A stretch of 64,000 nucleotides of DNA from positions 1-64,000 of the forward strand of contig CANMAQ010000001.1 of assembly GCA_947495775.1 (NCBI GenBank), given 5' to 3'. Under the pieces are notes generated by a model. The model was not told the DNA's origin. It made no database searches and saw only the letters and a program-made list of their open reading frames with translations. This DNA is from Jejuia algarum (GTDB lineage: Bacteria > Bacteroidota > Bacteroidia > Flavobacteriales > Flavobacteriaceae). Positions 7,917 to 16,954 of the stretch are shown piece by piece. The position numbers and the translations under genes were made by a program. Numbering within the stretch: position 1 is the stretch's first letter; each line of letters begins with the position of its first letter.

Positions 7917-9482
7917 TTACCCTAATTGCTGCGGTGTTCCCCGCGCTTTAAATTTCTCGCGTACAATGTCTCCAATAGGTCTATTGTCTATTTTAGATTC
8001 TAACCATGATATAATATCTAAATAAAGAAAAGCACGACTTTGGTAGGGATCGTTTTCATACTCTTTTAACTTTTTATGAAGCTTGATGAATTCACCTTTC
8101 ACCTGGTTTGGAAAAATATCACCTAAACCCCGTAAAAACTTAATAAACTCCATTTGCACCTCGTACAAATCTTCCATTTTAATCAAAAACTTATAGGTGC
8201 TTTTAATCAAAACATCTAGGTTATAATCTAGTCCCGCTTCATAATGTGCAACTAAATTTAAAATTCTTGAAAAACACAGCAAATCTTCTCGCATTTCGAG
8301 CGATTTATTGCTTATAATCTTCTCGAGGTAAAAAATACATTTTCTATTTTCCCCAGCCCCAAAATACATACTTGCAATTTTATAATAAAACACCATAATA
8401 TGATGTTCGTCTATACGCGTTTGGTAGTCTTTAAGACGTTCTAAAACCTCATCTATTAAAGGCAAACCATCCACAAAACTGCCTTGTATAAAGTGTAAGT
8501 TAAATTTATTATTATAGATGTAAAGAAACGCTAAAGACTCATTATTATCATCTAAAGGAAACCATTTTTCTTGGGTAACACTTTCAAATTGATCTAGAGT
8601 CTCTTTAAATTTCTCATACTTATTTAAATAAAATAATGCTTCCAATAAATAATGATTACCTCTTAAAAAGAAAACAGGGTTTAGTACAATCATGTCTTTA
8701 GCGTCATAAAACAAACTCACCCATTTGGAAGCGTATTTATAACAAGACAAAAAATCTACCGTTAAGAAACTGTACCATAATTTCGCTTTGTAAAGCCATA
8801 GTTTTTCCCGAAATCCTAATGTGTTGATATCGTAAACAGGCAGTCGATCTTGGTAATATTGCGTGATCATTTGGTGATCTTGATCATTCTTTACATAGCC
8901 CGTTTTTAAAAACAAGCCATACAACTGCAACGATAAATTAGACAATTTACTCGCCAATACATTTTGCAAACTCAGCGCTTTAGCTTGGATAGTAAGTTCG
9001 TCTGCACGGTTACTTATACTTCGGGTGATGTACTGCGATTCTATCACTTTTTCGAGCTCAACAATTTCGTAAGCAGCATTTTTCTCTTCGTTGGTGATTG
9101 CTAAATTTTTAGCTTTATCCAATATTTTTAAACTTTGCTTATAAAGGCCTTTGTGGTATAAAATGGTGGCAAAATCTAGTTGTTCCCTAATTTGTATTCT
9201 AATATTTTGATGCGAAGGGTTTAACCGTAAACTTATTAAAATCTGCTTGTACAGATGCGCTTTTAAATTAGACAGTTGTTGTTTTTTAACAATACCCTTT
9301 TTTAAAATGGCGGCCTCATCATAGGTTTTCAACTTATCTAAAATATTAAACAAGGTTAGAAACTTAGAGTCTTCGTTCACCCCCAATCTTCCTACATATA
9401 GCTTAAATTGTCGCTTTTCCGATTTTGAAAGCGATTTCACCAATACAAATAAATTATCTTTTTGCTCTTTTGTCATAGTCAT
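7917..9482 (-). CDS. Helical-repeat (TPR-like) cytoplasmic protein of unknown function
   Basis: 521 residues without signal peptide or membrane segment. It begins with a conserved-looking helix pair (LFVLVKSLSKSEKRQFKLY, then LTLFNILDKL and QQLSNLKAHLYKQILISL). From about residue 100 it is a series of amphipathic helices with TPR-like spacing (for example ILYHKGLYKQSLKILDKA near 107-124). Such solenoids usually bind proteins or peptides. It sits between the 201-residue membrane protein and the divergent leuAB pair; nothing in the context fixes a role. The first Met could be either of two near the start (MTMTKEQ). Confidence 0.7.
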   Translation of the reverse strand: MTMTKEQKDNLFVLVKSLSKSEKRQFKLYVGRLGVNEDSKFLTLFNILDKLKTYDEAAILKKGIVKKQQLSNLKAHLYKQILISLRLNPSHQNIRIQIREQLDFATILYHKGLYKQSLKILDKAKNLAITNEEKNAAYEIVELEKVIESQYITRSISNRADELTIQAKALSLQNVLASKLSNLSLQLYGLFLKTGYVKNDQDHQMITQYYQDRLPVYDINTLGFREKLWLYKAKLWYSFLTVDFLSCYKYASKWVSLFYDAKDMIVLNPVFFLRGNHYLLEALFYLNKYEKFKETLDQFESVTQEKWFPLDDNNESLAFLYIYNNKFNLHFIQGSFVDGLPLIDEVLERLKDYQTRIDEHHIMVFYYKIASMYFGAGENRKCIFYLEKIISNKSLEMREDLLCFSRILNLVAHYEAGLDYNLDVLIKSTYKFLIKMEDLYEVQMEFIKFLRGLGDIFPNQVKGEFIKLHKKLKEYENDPYQSRAFLYLDIISWLESKIDNRPIGDIVREKFKARGTPQQLG

Positions 9483-9626
9483 AAAATAAGATTCAAAATA
9501 CTGATTATCAGAATTTTAAACCACCCTCACTCTGGTTAAACATCGTAAAAAAAGAGTTAAGCATAGTAGTGTTTACAAAACCAAAATATAAATTCGTAGA
9601 ACAATACGAAAATATATTTTAATATA

Positions 9627-10796
9627 ATGTCTGATAACCACGTTCAAATTTTTGATACTACCCTTCGTGACGGAGAGCAAGTTCCTGGCTGTAAACTTAA
9701 TACAGACCAAAAATTAATTATTGCGGAACAGCTTGATATTCTTGGGGTGGATATTATAGAGGCCGGATTTCCCGTCTCTAGTCCTGGGGATTTTAAATCC
9801 GTCCAAGAAATATCTAAAATCGTAAAGAATGCAACCGTTTGCGGACTAACGCGCTCCGTAGAAAACGATATCAAAGTTGCTGCTGAAGCCTTAAAATATG
9901 CCAAAACCCCTAGAATTCATACTGGTATTGGTACTTCTGAATCGCATATTAAATTTAAATTCAAATCGACACAAGACGCCATTATCGAACGCGCTGTTAA
10001 AGCCGTAAGTTATGCCAAATCTTTTGTGGAAGATGTTGAATTTTATGCAGAAGATGCTGGCCGAACAGATAATGCCTACCTGGCACGTGTTTGTGAAGCT
10101 GTAATTAAAGCTGGTGCTACAGTGCTTAACATTCCTGATACAACAGGATATTGTTTGCCTAGTGAGTACGGTGCAAAAATAAAATACTTAAAAGAAAACG
10201 TTAAAGGCATTGAAAAAGCAACATTATCTTGCCATTGCCATAACGATTTAGGTTTAGCAACAGCAAATTCTATCGAAGGTGTTATTAATGGTGCGCGACA
10301 AATTGAATGTACTATTAATGGTATTGGTGAACGTGCTGGTAATACCGCATTAGAGGAAGTGGTTATGATTTTAAAACAACACCCGCACCTCAATTTAGAC
10401 ACGAAGATACAAACAGAAATGTTGTATGGTATTAGTCAATTGGTATCAGACAACATGGGTATATATACGCAACCTAACAAGGCCATTGTTGGTGCTAATG
10501 CTTTTGCTCACAGTTCTGGAATTCATCAAGATGGTGTGATTAAGAACCGTGAAACTTATGAAATTATAGATCCTAAAGATGTTGGGGTTACAGAATCTGC
10601 TATTGTTTTAACAGCAAGAAGCGGAAGGGCTGCATTGGCTTATAGAGCTAAGAATGTAGGTTACGAACTCACAAAATTACAATTAGATGTTGTGTATGCT
10701 AAATTCTTAGAATTTGCAGATCAAAAAAAGGAGGTAGATGATACTGATATTCATCAAATTATAGAATCTACCCCTGTGTATAACGAAATTAATTAG
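9627..10796 (+). CDS. leuA: 2-isopropylmalate synthase, short form
   Basis: 389 residues. The HMGL-like barrel carries the catalytic and metal motif FDTTLRDGEQVPG at residues 9-21, SCHCHNDLGLATANS near 195-209 with the two metal histidines, and NGIGERAGNTALEEV. Together they condense acetyl-CoA with 2-oxoisovalerate, the first step of leucine synthesis. Classical enzymes are above 500 residues; this one stops after the linker and lacks the C-terminal LeuA dimer domain that binds leucine, so allosteric feedback at that site is not expected. It is followed 21 bases later by leuB. No leader peptide was found upstream. A homocitrate or citramalate activity is possible from motifs alone, but the leuB partner argues for leucine. 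Confidence 0.88.
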   Translation: MSDNHVQIFDTTLRDGEQVPGCKLNTDQKLIIAEQLDILGVDIIEAGFPVSSPGDFKSVQEISKIVKNATVCGLTRSVENDIKVAAEALKYAKTPRIHTGIGTSESHIKFKFKSTQDAIIERAVKAVSYAKSFVEDVEFYAEDAGRTDNAYLARVCEAVIKAGATVLNIPDTTGYCLPSEYGAKIKYLKENVKGIEKATLSCHCHNDLGLATANSIEGVINGARQIECTINGIGERAGNTALEEVVMILKQHPHLNLDTKIQTEMLYGISQLVSDNMGIYTQPNKAIVGANAFAHSSGIHQDGVIKNRETYEIIDPKDVGVTESAIVLTARSGRAALAYRAKNVGYELTKLQLDVVYAKFLEFADQKKEVDDTDIHQIIESTPVYNEIN

Positions 10797-10817
10797 CCCA
10801 TCTTAACCTACTAACTC

Positions 10818-11936
10818 ATGACATTAGATATTGCGGTATTACCTGGTGATGGTGTTGGTCCTGAAGTTATTGCAGAAGCCGTAAAGGTGCTTAAAGCGAT
10901 AGGCTTGGTCTATGAGCATACGTTTAATTTTAAGTATGGTCTCGTTGGCGCTGCTGCAATAAAAGAACACCAAACACCGCTCCCTGAAGCTACTGTTAAA
11001 CTATGTAAAGAAGCAGATGCTGTATTATTTGGCGCTATAGGAGATAAAGCTTACGATATAGATCCAGACGCCAAAATTAGACCAGAACAAGGTTTATTGG
11101 GTATTCGTAAAGCGCTTGGTTTATATACCAATATACGACCTGTAATTGCTTACCCAGATTTATTGAATAAATCATCACTTAAGGTAAGACAAATTAAAGA
11201 CACCGATATTGTTATCTACAGAGAGCTTACTGGTGGCATTTACTTTGGCGAAAAAAACCTAAGTGCAGATGGCAATACAGCAAGAGATGTTTGTGAGTAC
11301 CACCGTTATGAAATAGAACGTATTGCGCACGAAGCTTTTAAAGCGGCACAATCTAGAAAACACAAACTCACTTTAGTCGATAAGGCCAACGTATTGGAAA
11401 GTTCGCGTTTGTGGCGTCGCGTTGTTATCGCGCTCTCTAAACAATACCCAGATGTCACTTTAGAGTTTATGTTTATCGATAATGCTGCTGTAGAATTGAT
11501 TAAAAATCCAAAACAGTTTGATGTAATTCTAACTGAAAATATGTTTGGTGATATTCTATCTGAAGAAGCTAGTGTTATCGTAGGCTCTGTAGGCTTACTG
11601 GCCTCTTCGTCTCACGGTGAAGACCATTCTATGTTCGAACCTATACATGGTGCCTACACAGATGCTAAAAATAAAGGCATCGCAAATCCTATTGCCTCAA
11701 TTTTATCTGCGGCACTTTTATTAGATCATTTTGATTTGGCCGATGAAGCTGCTCTTGTGAGAGATGCTGTCGATAAATCATTAAACTTGCATATTACAAC
11801 ACCTGACTTAAATACCAAATACAACAATATTTCTACAAGTAAAGTCGGTGATTTTATTGAGGATTTCATCAACAACCCAGAAGAAACAAATCTAAATTTT
11901 ACAAACATACACTTAGGGCAATCCACGATCATTTAA
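10818..11936 (+). CDS. leuB: 3-isopropylmalate dehydrogenase
   Basis: 372 residues, full length for the isocitrate/isopropylmalate dehydrogenase family. It opens DIAVLPGDGVGPEVIAEAVKVL and carries the substrate arginines in LGIRKALGLYTNIRP and RELTGGIYFG, the catalytic lysine in LVDKANVLESSRLWR, and the metal aspartates in LTENMFGDILSEEAS. GSVGLLASSS and FEPIHGAYTDAKNKGIANP are the NAD-binding signature. It performs the oxidative decarboxylation in leucine synthesis. Together with leuA it forms a two-gene plus-strand unit ending at a terminator; leuC and leuD are not in this window. Confidence 0.93.
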   Translation: MTLDIAVLPGDGVGPEVIAEAVKVLKAIGLVYEHTFNFKYGLVGAAAIKEHQTPLPEATVKLCKEADAVLFGAIGDKAYDIDPDAKIRPEQGLLGIRKALGLYTNIRPVIAYPDLLNKSSLKVRQIKDTDIVIYRELTGGIYFGEKNLSADGNTARDVCEYHRYEIERIAHEAFKAAQSRKHKLTLVDKANVLESSRLWRRVVIALSKQYPDVTLEFMFIDNAAVELIKNPKQFDVILTENMFGDILSEEASVIVGSVGLLASSSHGEDHSMFEPIHGAYTDAKNKGIANPIASILSAALLLDHFDLADEAALVRDAVDKSLNLHITTPDLNTKYNNISTSKVGDFIEDFINNPEETNLNFTNIHLGQSTII

Positions 11937-11990
11937 TTTTTTAACTAAAAATTGAACTGAACTTAAACTAAACTCACGTGGTTCGTCCTT

Positions 11991-12018
11991 AAAAGGCCGT
12001 CTGAAAAGGCGGCCTTTT
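11991..12018 (+). terminator. Terminator after leuB
   Basis: Stem AAAAGGCCGTC with GGCGGCCTTTT (11 pairs, one G-T) around a six-base loop, ending in a T run, 54 bases beyond the leuB stop. Confidence 0.85.
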
Positions 12019-12906
12019 ATATGTTTTGTAGTGCTGCTTCGCTACAATATCAAAACATATTTATTACCAATTGTATCTTGAACTTCCAGGATATAAAAAA
12101 CAAAGTACAGTCTTAACTGCATTTTTTCTTATATTAAATTCTAACTAAGCGGTATACGCTAACCCCATCAAAATTTAACGCCTAACGGTGACACGTTAAA
12201 AATAAGATTTTCTCTAGAGTATTTTTAAAAATAGCATGTACTGCAAAACGGCTACGGATCCCGTACACTCTAAATTAATTCTGAATGCGCTCATTTGAAA
12301 TGAAAAACTACAAGTTCTCCTCTATTTCTATTTTCAGAATGTTTAGGCACTAAAAACAAACGCTTAATCCTATTAATACCAACACATTAATCTCATAAAG
12401 CAGAACAGTATAAAAGAGCTTTTTTAACACTTCATAAGTTAAAGTTTCTGTATTATTTGTGCGTAAAAACACATTTACATAGTTTTATACCCAAGAAAAA
12501 CTTAAAGAAACTATTAAACGATATCCAATTCGCTAATAAAAATCTAACTAACGTAAGCTTCAGTAAAAAGAGCTCAAAACAGGACTAAAAATACCAACTA
12601 AGCATTAAAAAACTTCTAATGACATCTACTAAGCACATTCATATTAGGTTAGTTTTTAGCATAGCGCTATCAAAACGTACTTAATAAGAAGTAAATCGTT
12701 CTAAAAACTCTAGCCACCACAGTAGTGCTTAGGAGAAAATTAGAAGTTTTATGACATAAATTAGCCGCTAGCAATCCACTTAAGACTTAATTAAAACGCA
12801 TATTATATAGACCGTACACCAACTTATACGTTTAAAAAACAGTACATAAGCATAAAGTTATCTCTTTGCGCTTAAAACTATACATAATATTTCTTTTAAA
12901 CATAAA
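12019..12906 (+). other. Gene-free stretch of about 890 bases
   Basis: No reading frame above about 25 codons with any recognisable content, no RNA gene and no clear repeat was found. The stretch is AT-rich and stop-rich in all frames. It ends in the leader element of the first lipoprotein gene, so its right end should contain that gene's promoter, but no clear TAnnTTTG box was identified. Confidence 0.5.
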
Positions 12907-12942
12907 GGCGTAAACCGAAAAGCCGTAATAGAGTAGGTAAAA
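12907..12942 (+). promoter_or_regulatory. Conserved leader-RNA element, copy 1 (before lipoprotein gene)
   Basis: GGC and GCC (12907-12909, 12922-12924) enclose a 12-base loop GTAAACCGAAAA; after six bases comes GAGTAGGT, ending 22 bases before the ATG at 12961. The same arrangement occurs at 39418-39453, 39235-39270 and 48899-48933. In the last copy the stem is AGC/GCT, a compensatory change. The function is unknown; its position suggests control of translation or message stability. Confidence 0.6.
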
Positions 12943-12960
12943 AACTAAAAACAACTAAAA

Positions 12961-13494
12961 ATGAAAACTTTTAAATTAAATCTATTATGCGTATTCGCAG
13001 TACTTTTAGCATTAACATCTTGTAGTAAAGATGAATTAAACGAGAGCGACGTTGTTCTTGAAACACCTGCGAGCACATCAATTAGCGCCAGAGTTCCTGA
13101 TTTTTGTAGCGTTAATTTCGCTAGCGAATTAAATTACGAAATCACTTTAGTAAATAGAAGAAACAAATCGAAAACATTTAAAATCGCTCGTCGAAATACA
13201 GATATACAAGGTGCTTTTGGTGGTATAACTTTTGTCGTAACTCGTGAAATAAGACAAAGTAATTTTTTCAAACAAGGGATAAAGAGCTATATATTTAGAT
13301 CGAATAGAGCCTTAAGCAAACCTTTAATTGTAACTGGTTCAATAAACAGTGGTACAATTTTAAATCCTGAAGCCAGATCTGCAGCTGGAAAAAGATTAAA
13401 CTATTCCAGAAACATCAGCGATCGCGTTGGTAACCCAAAAAATTTAAATGATATTTCTATCAATATTATCCGAACTGATAAGCGATGTAGATAA
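12961..13494 (+). CDS. Small lipoprotein, first of a tandem pair
   Basis: 177 residues. A signal peptide (MKTFKLNLLCVFAVLLAL) ends in the lipobox LTSC, cleaved before Cys21, giving a lipid-anchored protein. The acidic tether (KDELNESDVVLE) is followed by a ~135-residue beta-rich domain with one Cys near the start of the domain and one at the penultimate position, which could form a disulfide. No family recognised. The gene at 13746 is a paralog: signal peptide and tether are almost identical at the DNA level, while the mature domain is much more diverged. A conserved leader-RNA element lies 22 bases upstream of the ATG. Confidence 0.75.
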   Translation: MKTFKLNLLCVFAVLLALTSCSKDELNESDVVLETPASTSISARVPDFCSVNFASELNYEITLVNRRNKSKTFKIARRNTDIQGAFGGITFVVTREIRQSNFFKQGIKSYIFRSNRALSKPLIVTGSINSGTILNPEARSAAGKRLNYSRNISDRVGNPKNLNDISINIIRTDKRCR

Positions 13495-13745
13495 TTCATT
13501 GTTTTAATGCTTTACTAATAAGTCGTCCTCAAACAGACGGAGTTCTTAAAAAGAACTTCTCTCACTCTGAAATAAGTTCATACTAAACCATTTATTTTAA
13601 AGTGAGATATACCTTAAAAAAAAACTAATATTAAAAACCTCAATAGGAAGTGGATTTTAAACTTTTTTGATTCTAGCGAAAATTCTAGATTTTTATAGCG
13701 AATTGAAAAAAGTTTAAATCACTTTTAGAGTAAATCAAACTAAAA

Positions 13746-14297
13746 ATGAAAACTTTTAAATTAAATTTATTATGCGTATTCGCAGTACTTTTAGCATTAA
13801 CATCTTGTAGTAAAAATGAATTAAACGAGAACGAGGTCGTACTCGAAACTCCTGTGGAAGCTACCTCTCTTAGCGCAAGAATACCTGCGGGTTGTAGTGT
13901 GGAGTTCGCAAACAATCTTACTTACGAAATTACTCTAATTAACAATCGTGACCAAAGGCGTACATTTACACTAACAAATTTGGACCTTGATATACAAGAC
14001 GCATTTGGTAGTGCATCTTTTGGAGTATCTAATAGATTAAGAAACAGTGCATTTTTTAGAGAAGGCATTAGAAGATATATCTTTAGATCAAATAGAGCAC
14101 TACAGCAAGATTTATTGGTAAGAGGTGACATTAACAATGCTACTGTTGTACAAAGAGAAGGTCTCTCAAATTCTGGGAGCAGGTTAAACTACGCCAGAAA
14201 CATCAGCGGACGTGAAGCGAACCCAAATAACTTAGATAATATTACAATTAGTTTCACAAGACCAGCTAGACGTTGTGTTGAAGCTACAGATTTGTAA
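13746..14297 (+). CDS. Small lipoprotein, second of the tandem pair
   Basis: 183 residues. The first 28 residues match the upstream paralog except for Asp to Asn, including the lipobox LTSC. The mature domain is alignable but diverged: for example FFREGIRRYIFRSNRAL against FFKQGIKSYIFRSNRAL, and RLNYARNISGREANPNNL against RLNYSRNISDRVGNPKNL. Again one Cys opens the domain and one lies close to the C-terminus. The upstream sequence holds only a degraded version of the leader element (TTAGAGTAAAT before ATG). A strong terminator follows. Role unknown; arrangement points to local gene duplication with faster change in the exported part. Confidence 0.75.
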   Translation: MKTFKLNLLCVFAVLLALTSCSKNELNENEVVLETPVEATSLSARIPAGCSVEFANNLTYEITLINNRDQRRTFTLTNLDLDIQDAFGSASFGVSNRLRNSAFFREGIRRYIFRSNRALQQDLLVRGDINNATVVQREGLSNSGSRLNYARNISGREANPNNLDNITISFTRPARRCVEATDL

Positions 14298-14313
14298 GCT
14301 CATAAAATTTCTA

Positions 14314-14341
14314 AAGCCGTCTACTCTTTATTAGACGGCTT
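14314..14341 (+). terminator. Terminator after the lipoprotein pair
   Basis: Ten-pair stem AAGCCGTCTA/TAGACGGCTT with an eight-base loop, followed by a T-rich tract on the plus strand. Confidence 0.88.
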
Positions 14342-14413
14342 CTTTTTGATTTCTTTTTTAGAAATACATGTGCTATAACTAAGCCTTAAGGCAATGAAAT
14401 ATGGCAATTTACA

Positions 14414-14442
14414 AATTAGGGCTGCCAAGGGCAGCCCTAATT
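14414..14442 (-). terminator. Hairpin terminator at the end of the arg/pro operon
   Basis: A perfect 13-pair stem (AATTAGGGCTGCC) with a three-base loop lies 37 bases beyond the argH stop on the minus strand. The T tract on that strand is short and interrupted. Confidence 0.75.
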
Positions 14443-14478
14443 ATTTCAATTATAAGCGTTAACCGCTCTCAATATCTA

Positions 14479-15753
14479 TTATTTGGGGTATTTGGTCTTT
14501 ATCTTATCCAAACTCAAATTATGAATACTTCCTACGTGCGTATGTTGTTTTGAAGTATCTGGCACATAAGATCCATCTTGCACCTGTCCCCCTATTTTTT
14601 GATAGGCCTCTCTAAAACTCTGTCCTTCTACAACAAGTGTATTGATATTATCTACCGTAAATAAATACTTGTATTTATCATCATGGATGTCGACATCTTT
14701 TACAATAACCTGTTGAATGGCATAATTAAAGATATCTAGTATATTTTTCAATTCTTCAAAGGCCGCAATCATATTTTCTTTTAACAATTGAAAATCACGA
14801 TGGTAGCCACTTGGCAAGTTATTCGTGATGAGTACCATTTCTGTTTGTAGCGCTTGAATCTTGTTGCATTTACCACGAATCAATTCAAACACATCTGGAT
14901 TTTTCTTATGCGGCATAATGCTACTTCCTGTCGTTAATTCGTCTGGAAAGGAAATAAAACCAAAATTCTGACTCATGTACAAACACGCATCCATAGCAAA
15001 TCGTGCTAACGTATTGGCTAGTCCACCTAAGGCTGCTGCTATAGTGCGTTCATTTTTACCACGTCCCATTTGTGCTGCTACCACATTGTATTTTAAAGTA
15101 GAAAAGGCCATTTCTTTAGTCGTAAATTCACGATCTATAGGAAACGAACTGCCATATCCTGCAGCAGACCCTAAAGGGTTTTGATCTACCGTTTTCAAGG
15201 CTGCATCTAACATAAAAGTATCATCTATCATTAATTCGGCATAGGCCGAAAACCATAACCCAAAAGACGAGGGCATAGCGACTTGTAAATGTGTATAGCC
15301 GGGTAACACTTTATCTTTATGCGTTTCTGCTAAGTCCAATAAGGTATCAAATAAGGTCTTGGTTTTGGTTTTTACCAATTGCAAATTCTCTTTATAATAC
15401 AAATGGCAAGCCACAAGAACTTGATCGTTTCTCGAACGTGCGGTGTGTATTTTTTTACCTACTTCTCCAAGAGATTTGGTCAATTCGAATTCTATTTTAG
15501 AATGCACGTCTTCAAACTGTGCATCAATCTCGAAAGTACCTGCTTCAATTTGCGCTGCGAGCACCTCTAAGCCTCCTAATAATTGCTCTAATTCTGTAGC
15601 ATTTAAAATACCAATACGTTCTAGCATTTTAGCGTGTGCTTTAGAAGCAATCACATCGTATTTTGCGATATGAATGTCAATTTCGCGGTCGTTACCCACT
15701 GTAAATTGCTCTATTTTTTTATCTATCGATATGCCTTTATCCCAGAGTTTCAT
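14479..15753 (-). CDS. argH: Argininosuccinate lyase
   Basis: 424 residues, slightly shorter than the common ~460. The fumarase/aspartase-superfamily signature TTGSSIMPHKKNPD is present near residue 275 with the catalytic serine. TARSRNDQV (about 103-111) and the GYTHLQVAMP segment with the general-base histidine are also intact. It splits argininosuccinate into arginine and fumarate, the last step of the pathway. It is the last gene of the long minus-strand arg/pro operon, separated from the deacylase gene by about 136 bases, and is followed by a hairpin terminator. Confidence 0.93.
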   Translation of the reverse strand: MKLWDKGISIDKKIEQFTVGNDREIDIHIAKYDVIASKAHAKMLERIGILNATELEQLLGGLEVLAAQIEAGTFEIDAQFEDVHSKIEFELTKSLGEVGKKIHTARSRNDQVLVACHLYYKENLQLVKTKTKTLFDTLLDLAETHKDKVLPGYTHLQVAMPSSFGLWFSAYAELMIDDTFMLDAALKTVDQNPLGSAAGYGSSFPIDREFTTKEMAFSTLKYNVVAAQMGRGKNERTIAAALGGLANTLARFAMDACLYMSQNFGFISFPDELTTGSSIMPHKKNPDVFELIRGKCNKIQALQTEMVLITNNLPSGYHRDFQLLKENMIAAFEELKNILDIFNYAIQQVIVKDVDIHDDKYKYLFTVDNINTLVVEGQSFREAYQKIGGQVQDGSYVPDTSKQHTHVGSIHNLSLDKIKTKYPK

Positions 15754-15889
15754 TAGTTTATAATGTTTATGCGTTTATACGTTTGTTTGTGTAATGTTAT
15801 ATGTCGATTCGTTTTTATCGTGGAATCGTGTAACTGTTTTTAAATAACCTCAAATAGACGATAAAACCAATAAGCAACGTTTACTAGTT

Positions 15890-16954
15890 TTAAATAATGA
15901 CCTGTTCTAATAATTCTATATACAAGGCCACTCCCTCTTCTATTTCATGCAAATGAATATATTCGTCTGCCGAATGCGAACGTGTGCTATCCCCTGGTCC
16001 TAGCTTTAAACTTGGGCAGGACAATACGGCTTGATCTGATAAGGTAGGTGAGCCATAGGTCTTTCTTCCCATAGCAACACCTGCTTTAACCAAGTCGTGA
16101 TTTACAGGAATACTTGAGGAATTTAAGCGTAAACTACGTGGTGTAATGCTAGCCACTGGGGCTTCTTTCTGCAAAATCTCGGCAATCTCGGCATTAGAGT
16201 AGGCATCGTTAACACGTACATCGATCACCAAATCTAAAGATGCTGGTACTGCATTATGCTGTTTGCCTGCATATATTTGACTTACCGTTAATTTAACGTC
16301 ACCTAAAGTTGTAGAGGTTTTCTCGAATTTTAAATCTTTAAACCATTGTAATACAGGAATTGCATTATAAATAACATTATCTGTATTTGGATGTGCTGCG
16401 TGGCTAGGGGTGCCCTTTATTACGGCATCGAAAACCACCAAACCCTTCTCGGCAACAGCCAAATTCATTAAGGTAGGTTCTCCTACAATGGCTACATCTA
16501 TCTTTGGTATAAGCGATAGCATGCTATTTAAACCATTGGCGCCGCTATTCTCCTCTTCAGCAGAAGCTACAATGACTAAATTATAGTTTAAATCACTATA
16601 CGCATAAAAATAAGTAAACGTTGCAATAAGCGACACTAAGCATCCCCCTGCATCATTACTACCTAAGCCATACAATTTACCATCTTCTACGATAGCCTTA
16701 AAAGGGTCTTTAGTATACGCTGAATTTGGTTTAACGGTATCGTGATGCGAGTTTAGTAATAAAGTGGGCTTATCTGCATCGAAATGCTTGTTCACCGCCC
16801 ATACATTATTTAATGTACGCTTATACGCGATATCGTGTGCTTTAAACCAGCCTTCTATAAGTTGAGCTGTAGCGTCTTCTTCTTTTGAAAAAGACGGTGT
16901 TTCAATTAAAGCTTTTAAAAGCGCTATGGCTTCGGTGGTTAATTGCGTTATCAT
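15890..16954 (-). CDS. M20-family deacylase for acyl-citrulline or acyl-ornithine (ArgE-like)
   Basis: 354 residues, M20 metallopeptidase fold. Zinc-site motifs are NSHHDTVKPN near residues 68-77, GLGSNDAGGC near 95-104 and ASAEEENSGANG near 130-141. In Bacteroidota and Xanthomonads the carbamoyl group is added before deacylation, so the substrate is expected to be N-acyl-citrulline rather than N-acetylornithine. The carbamoyltransferase two genes upstream has the features of that variant pathway. The gene overlaps argB by four bases, indicating translational coupling. The acyl group (acetyl or succinyl) is not decided by this sequence. Confidence 0.85.
   Translation of the reverse strand: MITQLTTEAIALLKALIETPSFSKEEDATAQLIEGWFKAHDIAYKRTLNNVWAVNKHFDADKPTLLLNSHHDTVKPNSAYTKDPFKAIVEDGKLYGLGSNDAGGCLVSLIATFTYFYAYSDLNYNLVIVASAEEENSGANGLNSMLSLIPKIDVAIVGEPTLMNLAVAEKGLVVFDAVIKGTPSHAAHPNTDNVIYNAIPVLQWFKDLKFEKTSTTLGDVKLTVSQIYAGKQHNAVPASLDLVIDVRVNDAYSNAEIAEILQKEAPVASITPRSLRLNSSSIPVNHDLVKAGVAMGRKTYGSPTLSDQAVLSCPSLKLGPGDSTRSHSADEYIHLHEIEEGVALYIELLEQVII

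Noticed and set aside
13541..13557. Hairpin AGTTCTT/AAGAACT between the tandem lipoproteins
   Set aside because: Short stem and no T run; not a convincing terminator.
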